From DATEDA01 sp035286595 (GTDB taxonomy: Bacteria > Pseudomonadota > Gammaproteobacteria > Burkholderiales > SG8-39), in NCBI GenBank assembly GCA_035286595.1, contig DATEDA010000116.1:1-37303 (forward strand): DNA of 37,303 nucleotides, given 5' to 3'. Every line of letters begins with the position of its first letter. Position 1 is the stretch's first letter. A program made the translations under genes and the position numbers. The notes beneath the pieces were generated by a model. The model made no database searches and was not told where the DNA came from. It saw nothing but the letters and a program-made list of their open reading frames with translations. Positions 1 through 8,886 of the stretch are shown here, in pieces.

Positions 1-1305
1 GCGCTCGACTGGTCGGAGTGGAGCGTGCCGGGCGCGGCGAGCCAGGGCTTCGCGGCCGCGGTCGAGATGTGCAACAACAACGGCCACTGCCGGAAGTTCG
101 ATGCCGGCACGATGTGCCCCTCCTTCCGCGCCACCGGCGACGAGCAGCACCTCACCCGCGGCCGCGCCAACACGCTGCGGCTCGCGATCTCGGGCCAGCT
201 CGGCCCGGACGGGCTCGCATCGGATGCGCTCCACGACGCGCTGGATCTCTGCGTCGGCTGCAAGGGGTGCAAGCGCGAGTGCCCCACCGGCGTGGACATG
301 GCGCGGATGAAGATCGAGTTCCTGCACCACTACCACGGCCGTCACGGCTGGCCGCTGAAGGAACGCCTGATCGCCTACCTGCCGCGGTATGCGCCGTTCG
401 CGGCGCGGCTCGCGCCGCTCGCGAACCTCCGTGACCGCGTGCCGTTCGTCGCCGGGCTGACGGAGCGGCTCGCCGGCCTCTCGGCCAGGCGCAGCCTGCC
501 GAAGTGGCAGGGGCACCCGTTCCTGCGGTCGGCCGCGGGGCGCTACCAGGTGCGTGCGCCCGAGGACTGCGACGTCGTGCTGCTCGCGGACACGTTCAAC
601 AACTACTTCGAGCCGGAGAACGCGATCGCCGCGCTCCGCGTGCTCGAGGCGGCGGGCCTGCGCGTGCACGTCGCACGCCCCGCCGGAGGCGGCCGACCGC
701 TCTGCTGCGGGCGGACGTTCCTCGCGGTCGGCATGGTGAACGAGGCACGGGACGAAGCGCGGCGAGTGCTCGACGCGCTCGCGCCGTACGTCGCGCGCGG
801 CGTTCCCGTCGTCGGGCTGGAGCCATCGTGCCTGCTCACGCTGCGCGACGAGTTCCGGGCGGTGCTGCCCGGCGCCGGGACCGCGCAGCTCGCCGGCCAC
901 GCGCTCCTGCTCGAGGAGTTCCTTGCGCGCGAAACCGAGGCCGGCCGGCTGAAGCTCAAGCTGAACGCGTTGCCGCAGGCGAAAGCGCTGCTGCACGGCC
1001 ACTGCCACCAGAAGGCGTTCGGCGCGATGCCGGCGGTGGAGCGCGCGCTGCGGCTGGTTCCCGGGCTCGAGGTCGAGACGATCGAGTCGAGCTGCTGCGG
1101 CATGGCGGGTGCGTTCGGCTACGAGGCGCGCCACTACGACGTCTCGATGAAGATGGCGGAAGCGTCGCTGTTGCCGAAGGTGCGCGCTGCCGACGCGGGG
1201 ACGCTCGTCGTCGCCGACGGCACGAGCTGCCGGCACCAGATCGCCGACGGCGCCGGACGCGAGGCGATCCACGTCGCCCGGGTGCTGGAGCGGGCCCTCG
1301 CCTGA
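1..1305 (+). CDS. FAD-binding and (Fe-S)-binding oxidoreductase, C-terminal part (5' truncated by window edge)
   Basis: The frame is open from base 1, so the N-terminal FAD (GlcD-like) half presumably lies outside the window. What is visible is the iron-sulfur half of a GlcD/D-lactate-dehydrogenase-like flavoprotein. It has a cysteine cluster beginning CNNNGHC, a ferredoxin-type CVGCKGCKRECP motif that would bind [4Fe-4S], and two CCG-type modules (CCGRTFL, and SCCGMAGAFGYE near the end) typical of heterodisulfide-reductase/GlpC-like proteins. The family oxidises 2-hydroxy acids such as lactate or glycolate and passes electrons to the respiratory chain; the substrate here cannot be told from the sequence. 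The next gene starts 28 bp downstream on the same strand. Only the Fe-S half is seen, so a separate GlcF-like protein cannot be fully excluded. Confidence 0.85.
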   Translation, partial: ALDWSEWSVPGAASQGFAAAVEMCNNNGHCRKFDAGTMCPSFRATGDEQHLTRGRANTLRLAISGQLGPDGLASDALHDALDLCVGCKGCKRECPTGVDMARMKIEFLHHYHGRHGWPLKERLIAYLPRYAPFAARLAPLANLRDRVPFVAGLTERLAGLSARRSLPKWQGHPFLRSAAGRYQVRAPEDCDVVLLADTFNNYFEPENAIAALRVLEAAGLRVHVARPAGGGRPLCCGRTFLAVGMVNEARDEARRVLDALAPYVARGVPVVGLEPSCLLTLRDEFRAVLPGAGTAQLAGHALLLEEFLARETEAGRLKLKLNALPQAKALLHGHCHQKAFGAMPAVERALRLVPGLEVETIESSCCGMAGAFGYEARHYDVSMKMAEASLLPKVRAADAGTLVVADGTSCRHQIADGAGREAIHVARVLERALA

Positions 1306-1333
1306 AGCCCAACCGCGAGGTTCTCGACCGTCC

Positions 1334-2260
1334 ATGAACGCCAAGCCCACGCTCTTCGCCCGCCTCGCGGGCCTGCTGCGCTTCGTGTTCTGGGCGTTAC
1401 TCGTGCTCCTCGTGGCATCGCAGTTCCTGGGGGCAGGGGGCCTGGAGGCGCGGCGGGCGGAGGCGCTCGCGAAGTTCCAGGAGGAGCGCGGCTCGCGCGT
1501 GATCGCGCTGATCCACCGCCAGGATCGCGTCAGCTTTCTCGGGATCCCGGTCGCGAGCTACATCTCGATCGACGACTCCGAGGCGATCCTGCGCGCGATC
1601 CGGCTCACGGCCGCCGACCAGGCGATCGACTTCATCCTGCACTCGCCGGGCGGGCTGGTGCTCGCCTCGGAGCAGATCGCCGGCGCGCTGGTCGCGCACA
1701 AGGGCAAGGTGACGGTGTTCGTCCCGCACTACGCGATGAGCGGCGGCACGATGATCGCGCTCGCCGCCGACGAGATCGTGATGGACCCGAACGCGGTGCT
1801 CGGGCCGGTCGATCCGCAGATCGGCGGCTACCCCGCGGCGTCGATCATCAAGGTCGCCAAGCAGAAGCCGATCGAGCGCGTCTCGGACCAGACGCTGATC
1901 CTCGCCGACGTGTCGGCGAAGGCGGTGGCGCAGGTGGAGGCGTTCATCACCGAGCTGCTGACCGGCAAGGAGCACTTCACGCCGGAGCGGGCGCAGGCGA
2001 CCGCCAAGGCCCTCACCGAGGGTCGCTGGACGCACGACTACCCCATCGGCGTGAACGCCGCGCGCGGGTTCGGGCTGAAGGTGTCGACCGAGATGCCGCG
2101 CGCGGTCTACGACCTCATGGAGCTGTATCCGCAGGCGCCGGGGAGCCGGCCGAGCGTGCTCTACCTCGAGCCGCCGCGCGGCCTCCCCGATAGCGGCGGC
2201 ACCGACGCACCCGCCGCGCCGACGAAGCCGGCGCCGCCCGCGCGGGGCCCGGCGAAGTAG
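1334..2260 (+). CDS. membrane-anchored Clp-fold serine protease (SDH/SppA-like)
   Basis: The 308-residue protein has an N-terminal membrane segment (about residues 12-33) and a crotonase/ClpP-fold domain. HSPGG (103-107) fits the oxyanion region, and MSGGTM (135-140) contains the likely nucleophile Ser136, as in serine dehydrogenase proteinase (SDH_sah) and SppA-type proteases. The segment after it (DEIVMDPNAVLGPVDPQIGG) is also typical of this family. The C-terminus is proline- and alanine-rich and probably disordered. Such proteins are thought to cleave membrane or signal peptides, but the substrate is unknown. The ATG at 1334 is chosen because the membrane anchor follows directly; no strong Shine-Dalgarno is visible. 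It lies 28 bp after the Fe-S oxidoreductase and 19 bp before the permease gene. Confidence 0.8.
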   Translation: MNAKPTLFARLAGLLRFVFWALLVLLVASQFLGAGGLEARRAEALAKFQEERGSRVIALIHRQDRVSFLGIPVASYISIDDSEAILRAIRLTAADQAIDFILHSPGGLVLASEQIAGALVAHKGKVTVFVPHYAMSGGTMIALAADEIVMDPNAVLGPVDPQIGGYPAASIIKVAKQKPIERVSDQTLILADVSAKAVAQVEAFITELLTGKEHFTPERAQATAKALTEGRWTHDYPIGVNAARGFGLKVSTEMPRAVYDLMELYPQAPGSRPSVLYLEPPRGLPDSGGTDAPAAPTKPAPPARGPAK

Positions 2261-2279
2261 ATCGCGCCGGGCGCCACCC

Positions 2280-3029
2280 GTGCCGATCGCGCCGGACTGG
2301 CCGACGCTCGCCGCGCTCGCGCTGATCGCGTCCGCGGGCTCGATCGTCTACGGCGTCACCGGCTTCGGCTCGGCGCTGGTCACCATCCCGCTCGCGACGC
2401 ACCTCGTGCCGCTGCCGTTCGCGCTCGCGATGTTCGCCGTCGTCGACCTCGCGAACGCGCTGCGCGTCGGCCTCGAGAACCCGCGCCACGCGGTGAAAGG
2501 GGAGGTCGCGCGCATGGCGCCGATGATCGTGGTCGGGGTGATCCTCGGCGTCACCGTGCTCGTCAACCTGCCGCGCAAGGCCGGGATGCTCGCGCTCGGC
2601 ACGTTCGTTTGCCTCTACGCGCTGTACTCCCTCACGCGGCGCGTGAGCTCGGGCGTGGTGAGCCAGCGGTTCGCGTACCTCGCCGGCCTCGCCGGAGGAA
2701 TCACGGGAACGCTCTTCGGCGCCGGCGGGCCGCCGTACGCGATCTACCTCTCGCACCGTCCGCTGACGAAGGACGAGTTCCGCGCGACGCTCACCCTCAC
2801 GACCCTCTGCAGCATCGGGCTGCGGGTCCTCGCCTTCGTCGCCACCGGGCTGCTGCTCGACCTGCGGGCCTGGATCGCCGCGGCGGTCGCGATCCCCGCC
2901 GCCATGCTCGGCCTGGCGGCCGCGCGGCGCATCTTCCGGCTCATCTCGCGCGAGACGCTCACGCGGCTCGTCGCGCTGCTGCTGCTCGCGACGGGCGCGT
3001 CGCTCGGCGTCCGGGCCTTGGGCGGCTGA
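2280..3029 (+). CDS. TauE/SafE-family sulfite/organosulfur exporter-like permease
   Basis: The 249-residue protein is almost entirely hydrophobic, with about eight membrane spans. It has the family hallmarks: a glycine-rich first span (GSIVYGVTGFGSALVTIP) and an internal repeat of it in the middle (AGGITGTLFGAGGPPYAIYL). TauE/SafE proteins move sulfite, sulfoacetate or other small anions across the inner membrane; the ligand cannot be predicted here. The start is a GTG at 2280, 19 bp after the protease stop. No sulfur-metabolism genes adjoin it. It converges with the CHRD lipoprotein gene, and a strong hairpin lies between the two stops. Confidence 0.8.
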   Translation: MPIAPDWPTLAALALIASAGSIVYGVTGFGSALVTIPLATHLVPLPFALAMFAVVDLANALRVGLENPRHAVKGEVARMAPMIVVGVILGVTVLVNLPRKAGMLALGTFVCLYALYSLTRRVSSGVVSQRFAYLAGLAGGITGTLFGAGGPPYAIYLSHRPLTKDEFRATLTLTTLCSIGLRVLAFVATGLLLDLRAWIAAAVAIPAAMLGLAAARRIFRLISRETLTRLVALLLLATGASLGVRALGG

Positions 3030-3034
3030 GCCTC

Positions 3035-3069
3035 CCCGGCGAGGCGCGGCGCGCGCGATCCTCGCCGGG
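3035..3069. terminator. hairpin between convergent genes, possible bidirectional terminator
   Basis: CCCGGCGAGG at 3035-3044 and its exact reverse complement CCTCGCCGGG at 3060-3069 form a 10-bp stem with a 15-base loop. It lies between the TauE/SafE stop (3029) and the CHRD stop (3081). No T tract follows on either strand, so it is only terminator-like. Confidence 0.4.
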
Positions 3070-3080
3070 CGACCCTCGAC

Positions 3081-3518
3081 CTACGGCCGCAGCTGGCCGC
3101 GGATCTCCCCGCCCTTGTTGGCCGGGGTGTGGACGTTGACGTAGGTGTTGCCGGCCTTGAAGGCCTCGTACTGCGCGTCGGTGAACTTCGCACCCGGAGC
3201 CACGGACCAGCCGGCGTCCCCCGTCTTCTGCAGCGGGACGGCGACCGGCCCGTTCTGGCCGCGCGCGCCGGTGTGGATGTGGGCGGCGACGGGGGACAGG
3301 CCCGTGACGGTGATGCCGCCGCTGACCGACTTGTCCTCGCCGACGGTGAACTTGCCGCTGCCACGGGCCGCGGTGGCCACCGCGGGGACCTCTTCGGCGC
3401 CGCTCAACGTGACGTCGATCGCCTTGCCGCCGGACATGCTGGCGCATGCCGCGAGCAGGATCGCGGCCGCGCCCGAACCGACGCCGAGTAGCCATCTGAT
3501 GCGAGGTACTGCGTTCAT
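3081..3518 (-). CDS. CHRD-domain lipoprotein
   Basis: The 145-residue protein starts with a lipoprotein signal peptide. The lipobox LLAAC ends at Cys25, so it should be lipid-anchored in the periplasm or outer membrane. The rest matches a CHRD domain, with LSGAEEVPAV at its start, a central GKFTVGEDKSVSGGITVTGL stretch, HIHTGARGQNGP, and a terminal NTYVNVHTPANKGGEIRGQL block. CHRD domains occur in animal Chordin and in many bacterial secreted proteins, where the role is unknown. The ATG at 3518 is preceded by a good GGAGGAGGG ribosome binding site. It seems to be transcribed alone, convergent with the permease gene. Confidence 0.85.
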   Translation of the reverse strand: MNAVPRIRWLLGVGSGAAAILLAACASMSGGKAIDVTLSGAEEVPAVATAARGSGKFTVGEDKSVSGGITVTGLSPVAAHIHTGARGQNGPVAVPLQKTGDAGWSVAPGAKFTDAQYEAFKAGNTYVNVHTPANKGGEIRGQLRP

Positions 3519-3647
3519 TGGTTGCCCTCCTCCATGCGAAATGCGGGTTTGGAACGGTGCCTGGCGTGCCGTGCTGCCCGGGGCACGCTCTGGGAAACAC
3601 TTCGGCGGGGCCGATATTCCGCCGCCGGTCGCGGCGTCGCGGGACGC

Positions 3648-3854
3648 CTAGGCCGGAACGTCCGGATCGAGCTGCCGCTCGAGCCAGGCGATCTGGTCCT
3701 TGAGCAGGAGCTTCCGGCGCTTCAGGCGCTGCACCTGGAGCTGGTCGTGGACGAGCTGGTCGCCGAACCGCTTGATCACGTCGTCAAGATCGCGGTGCTC
3801 GATCTTGAGCTGCATGATCCGCTGCTCGAGCATCGCGCGCTCGACTTCGTCCAT
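3648..3854 (-). CDS. YdcH/DUF465-family small protein
   Basis: This 68-residue, highly charged, helical protein matches the DUF465 (YdcH-like) pattern: an IEHRDLDDVI segment (residues 18-27), then QVQRLKRRKLLLKDQIAWLE (40-59). Members are short coiled-coil-like cytoplasmic proteins of unknown function. The ATG at 3854 is chosen over longer in-frame options because GGAGGAGG lies 7 bases upstream and the family begins here. It is 29 bp after the lgt stop on the same strand, so the two are probably co-transcribed. Confidence 0.85.
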   Translation of the reverse strand: MDEVERAMLEQRIMQLKIEHRDLDDVIKRFGDQLVHDQLQVQRLKRRKLLLKDQIAWLERQLDPDVPA

Positions 3855-3883
3855 CGCGGCCGTCCTCCTCCATGCGGGCCATT

Positions 3884-4669
3884 CTAGCCCCGCCGCTTGC
3901 TCCAGGCGAAGAGCGCCACCCCGGCCACGATCATCGGCACCGACAGCCACTGCCCCATGCTCAGGTTGAATGCGAGCAGGCCGAGAAAATCGTCCGGCTC
4001 GCGGAAGAACTCGACCGCGAACCGCGCGACCCCGTAGCCGATCAGGAACATCGCCGACACCGCGCCGGTCGGGCGCGGCCTGGACGAGTAGATCCAGAGG
4101 ATCACGAACAACGCGACGCCCTCGAGCGCGAACTGATAGAGCTGCGACGGATGGCGCGGCAGCGGGCCGGCCGCCGGATTCTGGAAGACCATCCCCCACG
4201 CCACGTCCGTGACGCGCCCCCACAGCTCGCCGTTGATGAAGTTGCCGAGGCGGCCGGCAGCGAATGCGAGCGGGCTGAGCGGCGCGAAGAAGTCGGTGAT
4301 CTCGAGCCAGCGCAGGCGGTGCTTGCGCGCGACCCACCAGATGGCGACGAGCACGCCGAGGAACCCGCCGTGGAACGCCATGCCGCCCTGCCAGACGGCG
4401 AGGATCTCGAGCGGGTGCTCGAGGTAGTAGCCGGGCTTGTAGAACAGCACGTAGCCGAGCCGGCCGCCGAGGATCACGCCCAGCACGCAGTAGAACAGCA
4501 GGTCGTCGAGCACGTGGACGGTCACCCGCCCCGCCATGCCGCGCGCGATTCGCAGCCGCCCCAGCCCGTAGGCAGCCGCGAAGCCCACGAGATACATCAG
4601 CCCGTACCAGCGGATCGCGAGCGGGCCGATCTGGATGGCGACGGGGTCGAAGTTGGGATGGACGAGCAT
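3884..4669 (-). CDS. lgt: prolipoprotein diacylglyceryl transferase Lgt
   Basis: The 261-residue inner-membrane protein has about seven spans. It carries the Lgt signature GRLGNFINGELWG (139-151, with the key Arg140), the conserved AFHGG with His100, and REPD (Arg223). Lgt moves diacylglycerol from phosphatidylglycerol to the lipobox cysteine of prolipoproteins, the first step of lipoprotein maturation. Lipoproteins in this window such as the CHRD protein and LivK would be substrates. Length and start (MLVHPNFDPVA) are typical. It is divergent from the MFS transporter gene with 80 bp between the start codons, and is followed by the YdcH-like gene. Confidence 0.96.
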   Translation of the reverse strand: MLVHPNFDPVAIQIGPLAIRWYGLMYLVGFAAAYGLGRLRIARGMAGRVTVHVLDDLLFYCVLGVILGGRLGYVLFYKPGYYLEHPLEILAVWQGGMAFHGGFLGVLVAIWWVARKHRLRWLEITDFFAPLSPLAFAAGRLGNFINGELWGRVTDVAWGMVFQNPAAGPLPRHPSQLYQFALEGVALFVILWIYSSRPRPTGAVSAMFLIGYGVARFAVEFFREPDDFLGLLAFNLSMGQWLSVPMIVAGVALFAWSKRRG

Positions 4670-4734
4670 GGCGAGTCTGGCGGGCGCAAGGATGCCCGAA
4701 TGCGCCGCCGCGGTCGAGCGGGCGGGCGCACGGG

Positions 4735-4740
4735 TAGAAT
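4735..4740 (+). promoter_or_regulatory. candidate -10 box of the MFS gene
   Basis: TAGAAT lies only 9 bases before the ATG at 4750. Transcription would then begin within a few bases of the start codon, leaving almost no leader. No convincing -35 hexamer is visible. Confidence 0.35.
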
Positions 4741-4749
4741 CCGCCGCCC

Positions 4750-5979
4750 ATGTCCCGCGCCGACGCGCACGACCCGCTCGCGCCGTTCCGGTCGCGCGAC
4801 TACCGGCGCTTCTCGGCGCTGGCGCTCCTCGCCGCGATGATCGAGCGGTCGCAGGGCGTGGCCATCGGCTGGGATGTCTACGAGCGCACCGGTTCCGCGC
4901 TCGCGCTCGGCGCGCTCGGTCTCGTGCAGTTCCTGCCGGTGCTGGCGCTGTTCCTTCCCGCGGGGCATCTCGCGGATCGCTTCGACCGGCGCTGGGTCCT
5001 GCTGCTCAGCTTCGCGGCGTGGGGCGCCGCCAACCTGCTCCTCGCGGTGATCTCGCTCACCGGCGGGCCGGCAGGCTGGATCTATCTCGCCGCGACCGGC
5101 CTCGGCTCGGCGCTGGTGATCAATCGCCCGGCGCGGGACGCGCTGCTCGCGCAGCTCGCGCCGCCCGAGACGCTGGCGCGGGCGGTGGCCTGGAACTCGA
5201 GCCTGTTCCAGTTCGCCTCGGTCGCCGGGCCGGCGGCGGCGGGAACGCTGATCGCGGCGACGGGCACGGCGAGCTCGGTGTACCTGGCCAACGTCGGCTT
5301 CGCCGTGCTTGCCGCGGCGATCGCGCTCGCGATCCGTCGGCGGCCGATCGACCACGCCGCGCGCGCACGCTCGCTGCGCGACCTCCTCGGGGGCGTCGAG
5401 CACGTGTGGCGCACCAAGCCCATCCTCGGCGTGATCACGCTCGATCTGTTCGCCGTGCTGTTCGGCGGCGCGACGGCGCTCTTCCCGATCTTCGCGAAGG
5501 ACATCCTGCACGTCGGCCCGGCCGGCCTCGGCTGGCTCACCGCGGCGCCCGCGGTCGGGGCGCTGGCGATGGCGGTGGTGCAGGGCGCGGCGCCGCCGCT
5601 GCGCCGCGCGGGTCGGGTGTTCGTCTGGGCGGTGGCCGGCTACGGGCTGGCGATGATCGTCTTCGGGCTGTCGACGTGGTTCTGGCTGTCGCTTGCCGCG
5701 CTCGTGGCGGCCGGCGCGCTCGACAACCTGAGCGTGGTGATCCGGGCGACGGTGGTGCAGCTCTGCACGCCCGACGCGCTGCGTGGCCGGGTCTCGGCGG
5801 TCAACCGCGTGTTCATCAGCTCGTCGAACGAGCTGGGCGCGTTCGAATCCGGAGTGCTCGCCGCGTTCATCGGGCCGGTCGCCACCGTGGTCTTCGGCGG
5901 CGTGGCGACGATCGCGCTCGTGATCGGCGCGCTGCGGCTGTTTCCCGACCTGCGACGGCTGGGGCGCCTGGGGGGGTGA
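4750..5979 (+). CDS. MFS transporter
   Basis: The 409-residue polytopic protein has about 12 hydrophobic spans. An MFS motif-A-like loop, GHLADRFDRRWV (about 76-87), falls between spans 2 and 3. The overall look is that of the EntS-like/drug:H+ antiporter-type MFS proteins often annotated without substrate. It is probably a proton-coupled exporter, but I cannot name the cargo. It is divergent from lgt and convergent with the Bug receptor gene, the stops being only 17 bp apart. No Shine-Dalgarno precedes the ATG, and a -10-like TAGAAT sits very close to it. Confidence 0.85.
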   Translation: MSRADAHDPLAPFRSRDYRRFSALALLAAMIERSQGVAIGWDVYERTGSALALGALGLVQFLPVLALFLPAGHLADRFDRRWVLLLSFAAWGAANLLLAVISLTGGPAGWIYLAATGLGSALVINRPARDALLAQLAPPETLARAVAWNSSLFQFASVAGPAAAGTLIAATGTASSVYLANVGFAVLAAAIALAIRRRPIDHAARARSLRDLLGGVEHVWRTKPILGVITLDLFAVLFGGATALFPIFAKDILHVGPAGLGWLTAAPAVGALAMAVVQGAAPPLRRAGRVFVWAVAGYGLAMIVFGLSTWFWLSLAALVAAGALDNLSVVIRATVVQLCTPDALRGRVSAVNRVFISSSNELGAFESGVLAAFIGPVATVVFGGVATIALVIGALRLFPDLRRLGRLGG

Positions 5980-5996
5980 GCCGGACGGACCGGCGG

Positions 5997-6965
5997 TCAG
6001 TTCACGGTCGCGCCGGTGGCACGCACGACCTTGCCCCACTTCTCGTACTCGAACCGCATGAACTCGCCGAACTCCTTGGGCCCGAGCACGCTGGCGTCGA
6101 CGCCGGCCGCCCGGAAGCTCGGCTGCAGCTCCGGGTCCTGGAGCGCCTTGAGGGTCTCGGTGTGGATCCGCTGCACGATCTCGGGCGGCGTGCCCGCGGG
6201 CGCGAGCAGGCCGAGCCACAGCGTCGCCTCGTAGCCGGGGACGCCGGCCTCGGCGATCGTCGGCACATCGGGCAGATCCGGCGAGCGCTTCGGCGTCGTG
6301 ACCCCGAGGGCGCGGAGCCTCCCCGCCTTGACGTGGGAGATCACGTTCGGCACCCCGGCGAAGGAGACCTTCACCTGCCCCGACAGGAGGTCTTGCATCG
6401 CGGGCCCGCTGCCCTTGTACGGGACGTGGTTCAGCTGGACGCCGGCCGCCGCGTTGAACAGCTCGGCGACAAGGTGCTGCGCGCTGCCGTTGCCCGAGCT
6501 CGCGAAATCGATCTTCCCCGGCTGCGCCTTCGCCGCCGCGATGAGCTCCTGCACCGAGTTCGCCGGGAACTGCGAGTTCACCACCAGGACGTAGGGGCCC
6601 GAGGCGAAGAGCATGATCGGCGTGAAGTCCTTCAGCGCGTCGTAGGGCACGCTCTTGTACAGCCACGGGGCGATGACGTGCGGCGTGCCGGAGACGAGCA
6701 GCGTGTAGCCGTCGGGCTTCGACTTCGCGACGAAGTCGGTGCCGATCGTCCCGCCGGCGCCGGGCCGGTTCTCGACGAACACCTGCTGTCCGAGCGCCGT
6801 CGAGAGCCGCGGCGCCATGATCCGCGTCGGCACGTCGGCGAATCCCCCGGCGGAGAGCGGCACGACCACGCGCACCGGCCGATTGGGGTAGGACTGCCCG
6901 AACGACGGCGCCGCGGCGGCGACGAGCGCGACGGCGAGGGCGATGCTCACGACATGGCGATGCAC
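5997..6965 (-). CDS. Bug/TctC-family periplasmic solute-binding receptor
   Basis: The 322-residue protein has a Sec signal peptide (about residues 1-21, ending near SFGQ). The body is that of the Bug family of tripartite tricarboxylate transporters: YPNRPVRVVVPLSAGG at the mature N-terminus, FVENRPGAGGTIGTDFVAKSKPDGYT, and AEAGVPGYEATLWLGLLAPAGTP. These proteins bind small carboxylates in the periplasm. No TctA/TctB membrane partner is nearby; orphan Bug genes are common in Burkholderiales. The GTG start at 6965 is chosen because AGGAGG lies 5 bases upstream and the signal peptide follows. It begins 17 bp after the hydrolase stop, so the two are probably co-transcribed and may act on one compound. 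Confidence 0.93.
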   Translation of the reverse strand: MHRHVVSIALAVALVAAAAPSFGQSYPNRPVRVVVPLSAGGFADVPTRIMAPRLSTALGQQVFVENRPGAGGTIGTDFVAKSKPDGYTLLVSGTPHVIAPWLYKSVPYDALKDFTPIMLFASGPYVLVVNSQFPANSVQELIAAAKAQPGKIDFASSGNGSAQHLVAELFNAAAGVQLNHVPYKGSGPAMQDLLSGQVKVSFAGVPNVISHVKAGRLRALGVTTPKRSPDLPDVPTIAEAGVPGYEATLWLGLLAPAGTPPEIVQRIHTETLKALQDPELQPSFRAAGVDASVLGPKEFGEFMRFEYEKWGKVVRATGATVN

Positions 6966-6982
6966 GGTGACCTCCTTCGTGC

Positions 6983-7912
6983 TCAGGCCCGATACACCGG
7001 CTCGGGCTGGGTGAAGAACGAGTGCAGGATGTGATACGCCGTCTTGTAATTCTTCTGCTGGAAGCTCGCGTGCGCGATCCCGGCCATCACCGCGAACTGC
7101 TTGTCCGGATTCGGCAGCCGCTTGAAGAACCCGATGAGATCGTCTAACCCGGCGATGCCGTCGTACTCGCCGCGCATGACGAGCGTCGGCACGGTGATCT
7201 TCGCCGGGTCGACGAGCGGCAGCTTGGAGCACATGTCCACGTAGGTGCCGGTGGGCACGGAGTCGTCGAGGGCGAGAATCGCATCGGCGAACGCGCTGAT
7301 CGTGGCGTCGTCGGCCGTGCCCGGGTGGTCGCGCGTGAAGATGCTCTGCACGAACGCGCGGTCGATGGGCCGGCGGTTCTTGGACGCGTACTCGGGAAGC
7401 TTCTTGCGGCGCTCGCCGAGCGTCGGGCTGCCCTCCCCGGTCCACACGAATGCGTCGAGCGCGAGCCGCGCCACCCGCTCCGGATGCCGCTGCGCGAAGA
7501 GCGCCGCCTTCAGCGCGCCGGACGAGATGCCGTAGACGAGGAGCTTGCCCGCGCCCGTCGTCTCGAGGAGGTACCGGGTGCCCGCCTCGAGGTCGTCGGC
7601 GCCGTTCGCGATGTCGGAGTTGATCGGGCGGTGCTTGTCGGAGCGGCCGTAGCCCTCGTTGTCCATGCACCAGGCGTCGAAGCCGCGCGCCGCGAACCAG
7701 TCCATCACCGAGGAGTCCGGCCGGCCGGGCACGTGGAGGTCGAAGGTCGGTTGCGAGCCCATCGACGAGCCGTGCACGAAGAGCACCGTCCCCCGCTTCG
7801 GCCCGCCGCCCACGGGCGGCTTCTGCCACAGGAACAGGCGCACGTCCCCCTTGCGGGTCCAGTGCTCCCGGCCGGTCGTCGCCGTCCGTCCGGCGACTGC
7901 GCTCTCGTTCAT
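6983..7912 (-). CDS. alpha/beta-hydrolase
   Basis: The 309-residue protein shows the full alpha/beta-hydrolase set: an HGSSMGS oxyanion loop (48-54), nucleophile elbow GISSG (Ser130), the acid at GEYDG (Asp251) and the base at GIAHAS (His281). It has no clear signal peptide. The family cleaves esters, lactones, thioesters or C-C bonds; the substrate is unknown. The ATG at 7912 is chosen over an upstream in-frame ATG because GAGGAGG sits 6 bases before it. It lies 65 bp downstream of a LysR gene and directly upstream of a Bug receptor, which suggests regulator, enzyme and uptake receptor for one carboxylate or ester. Confidence 0.88.
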   Translation of the reverse strand: MNESAVAGRTATTGREHWTRKGDVRLFLWQKPPVGGGPKRGTVLFVHGSSMGSQPTFDLHVPGRPDSSVMDWFAARGFDAWCMDNEGYGRSDKHRPINSDIANGADDLEAGTRYLLETTGAGKLLVYGISSGALKAALFAQRHPERVARLALDAFVWTGEGSPTLGERRKKLPEYASKNRRPIDRAFVQSIFTRDHPGTADDATISAFADAILALDDSVPTGTYVDMCSKLPLVDPAKITVPTLVMRGEYDGIAGLDDLIGFFKRLPNPDKQFAVMAGIAHASFQQKNYKTAYHILHSFFTQPEPVYRA

Positions 7913-7977
7913 GCCCGCCTCCTCGCGTCCAGAGGCGCGAAGTCTATCAACTCCCCGGCCCCGGGGAGGCGCCGGAA

Positions 7978-8871
7978 TCAAGCCCGTTCGCGAGCGCCTT
8001 GCGCGTGGCCGCGCGCGAGACCGACGAAGGCCCGAACGGCCGGGGCGTCATCCGCGCTCCGCCAGGCGATGCCGAGCTCGATTCGCGGGCTGCGATCGGT
8101 GAGCGGCCGATAAACGACGCCGGTCCGGCGCAGGTTCATGAGCGACGCGGGCACGAGCGCGACGCCCATCCCCGCGGCAACCAGGCTGACGATCGTCTGC
8201 ATTTGGATCGCCTCCTGCTCGACGCGCGGCGAGAACCCGGCGCGTTGGCAGGCGCCGACGATCTGGTCGTGGAGCGAGGTCCCCACCTGCCGCGGGAACA
8301 GGATGAACGGCTCGTCCCGGAGCGAAGCGAGCGCGAGCGGCCCCTTGCCGCCTCGCCCCGCGGGCACCGCGGCGACCAGCGTGTCGTGGAGGAGGGGCGC
8401 GTAGTCGAGGCTGGGTGCGCCCACCGGCGGCAGCACGAGCCCGACGTCGAGCTCGCCTTGGGCGAGCGCCGCGAGCTGCACGTCGCTCGTGGCCTCCTGC
8501 AAGGCGAGACGGATGCCGGGATGGCGCCGGCGGAACTCGGGCGCGAGCTCGGGCAGCACGTTGTAGGCCGCGACGCTGATGAACCCGAGCGCGAGCGTCC
8601 CGACCTGGCCGGACGCGAGCTGGCGGGCCCCCGCCTGCAGGGCATCGGCGTCGCGGAGCAGCCGCCGCGCCTCGGGCAGCAGCGCGGCGCCGGCGGCGGT
8701 CAGCCGGACGGAGCGCCGGGTGCGGCTGAAGAGCGCGGCGCCGAGCTCGGCCTCGAGGCCCCGGATCTGGCGCGACAGCGGCGGCTGCGAGATGTGCAGC
8801 CGCTCGGCGGCGCGGCCGAAGCTCAAGTGTTCGGCCACGGCCACGAAGTAGCGAAGGTGACGCAGCTCCAT
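7978..8871 (-). CDS. LysR-family transcriptional regulator
   Basis: The 297-residue protein has an N-terminal winged helix-turn-helix (1-60; MELRHLRYFVAVAEHLSFGRAAERLHISQPPLSRQI pattern in residues 1-36) followed by a periplasmic-binding-like effector domain (about 90-290). It belongs to the LTTR class that resembles BenM/CatM-type activators of aromatic or carboxylate catabolism (N-terminus MELRHLRYF). It probably controls the hydrolase-Bug genes downstream on the same strand, the divergent EamA transporter, or both. An AT-rich intergenic segment with an ATTA/TAAT inverted repeat lies just upstream. Confidence 0.93.
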   Translation of the reverse strand: MELRHLRYFVAVAEHLSFGRAAERLHISQPPLSRQIRGLEAELGAALFSRTRRSVRLTAAGAALLPEARRLLRDADALQAGARQLASGQVGTLALGFISVAAYNVLPELAPEFRRRHPGIRLALQEATSDVQLAALAQGELDVGLVLPPVGAPSLDYAPLLHDTLVAAVPAGRGGKGPLALASLRDEPFILFPRQVGTSLHDQIVGACQRAGFSPRVEQEAIQMQTIVSLVAAGMGVALVPASLMNLRRTGVVYRPLTDRSPRIELGIAWRSADDAPAVRAFVGLARGHAQGARERA

Positions 8872-8886
8872 TGATGCTCTTAGAGT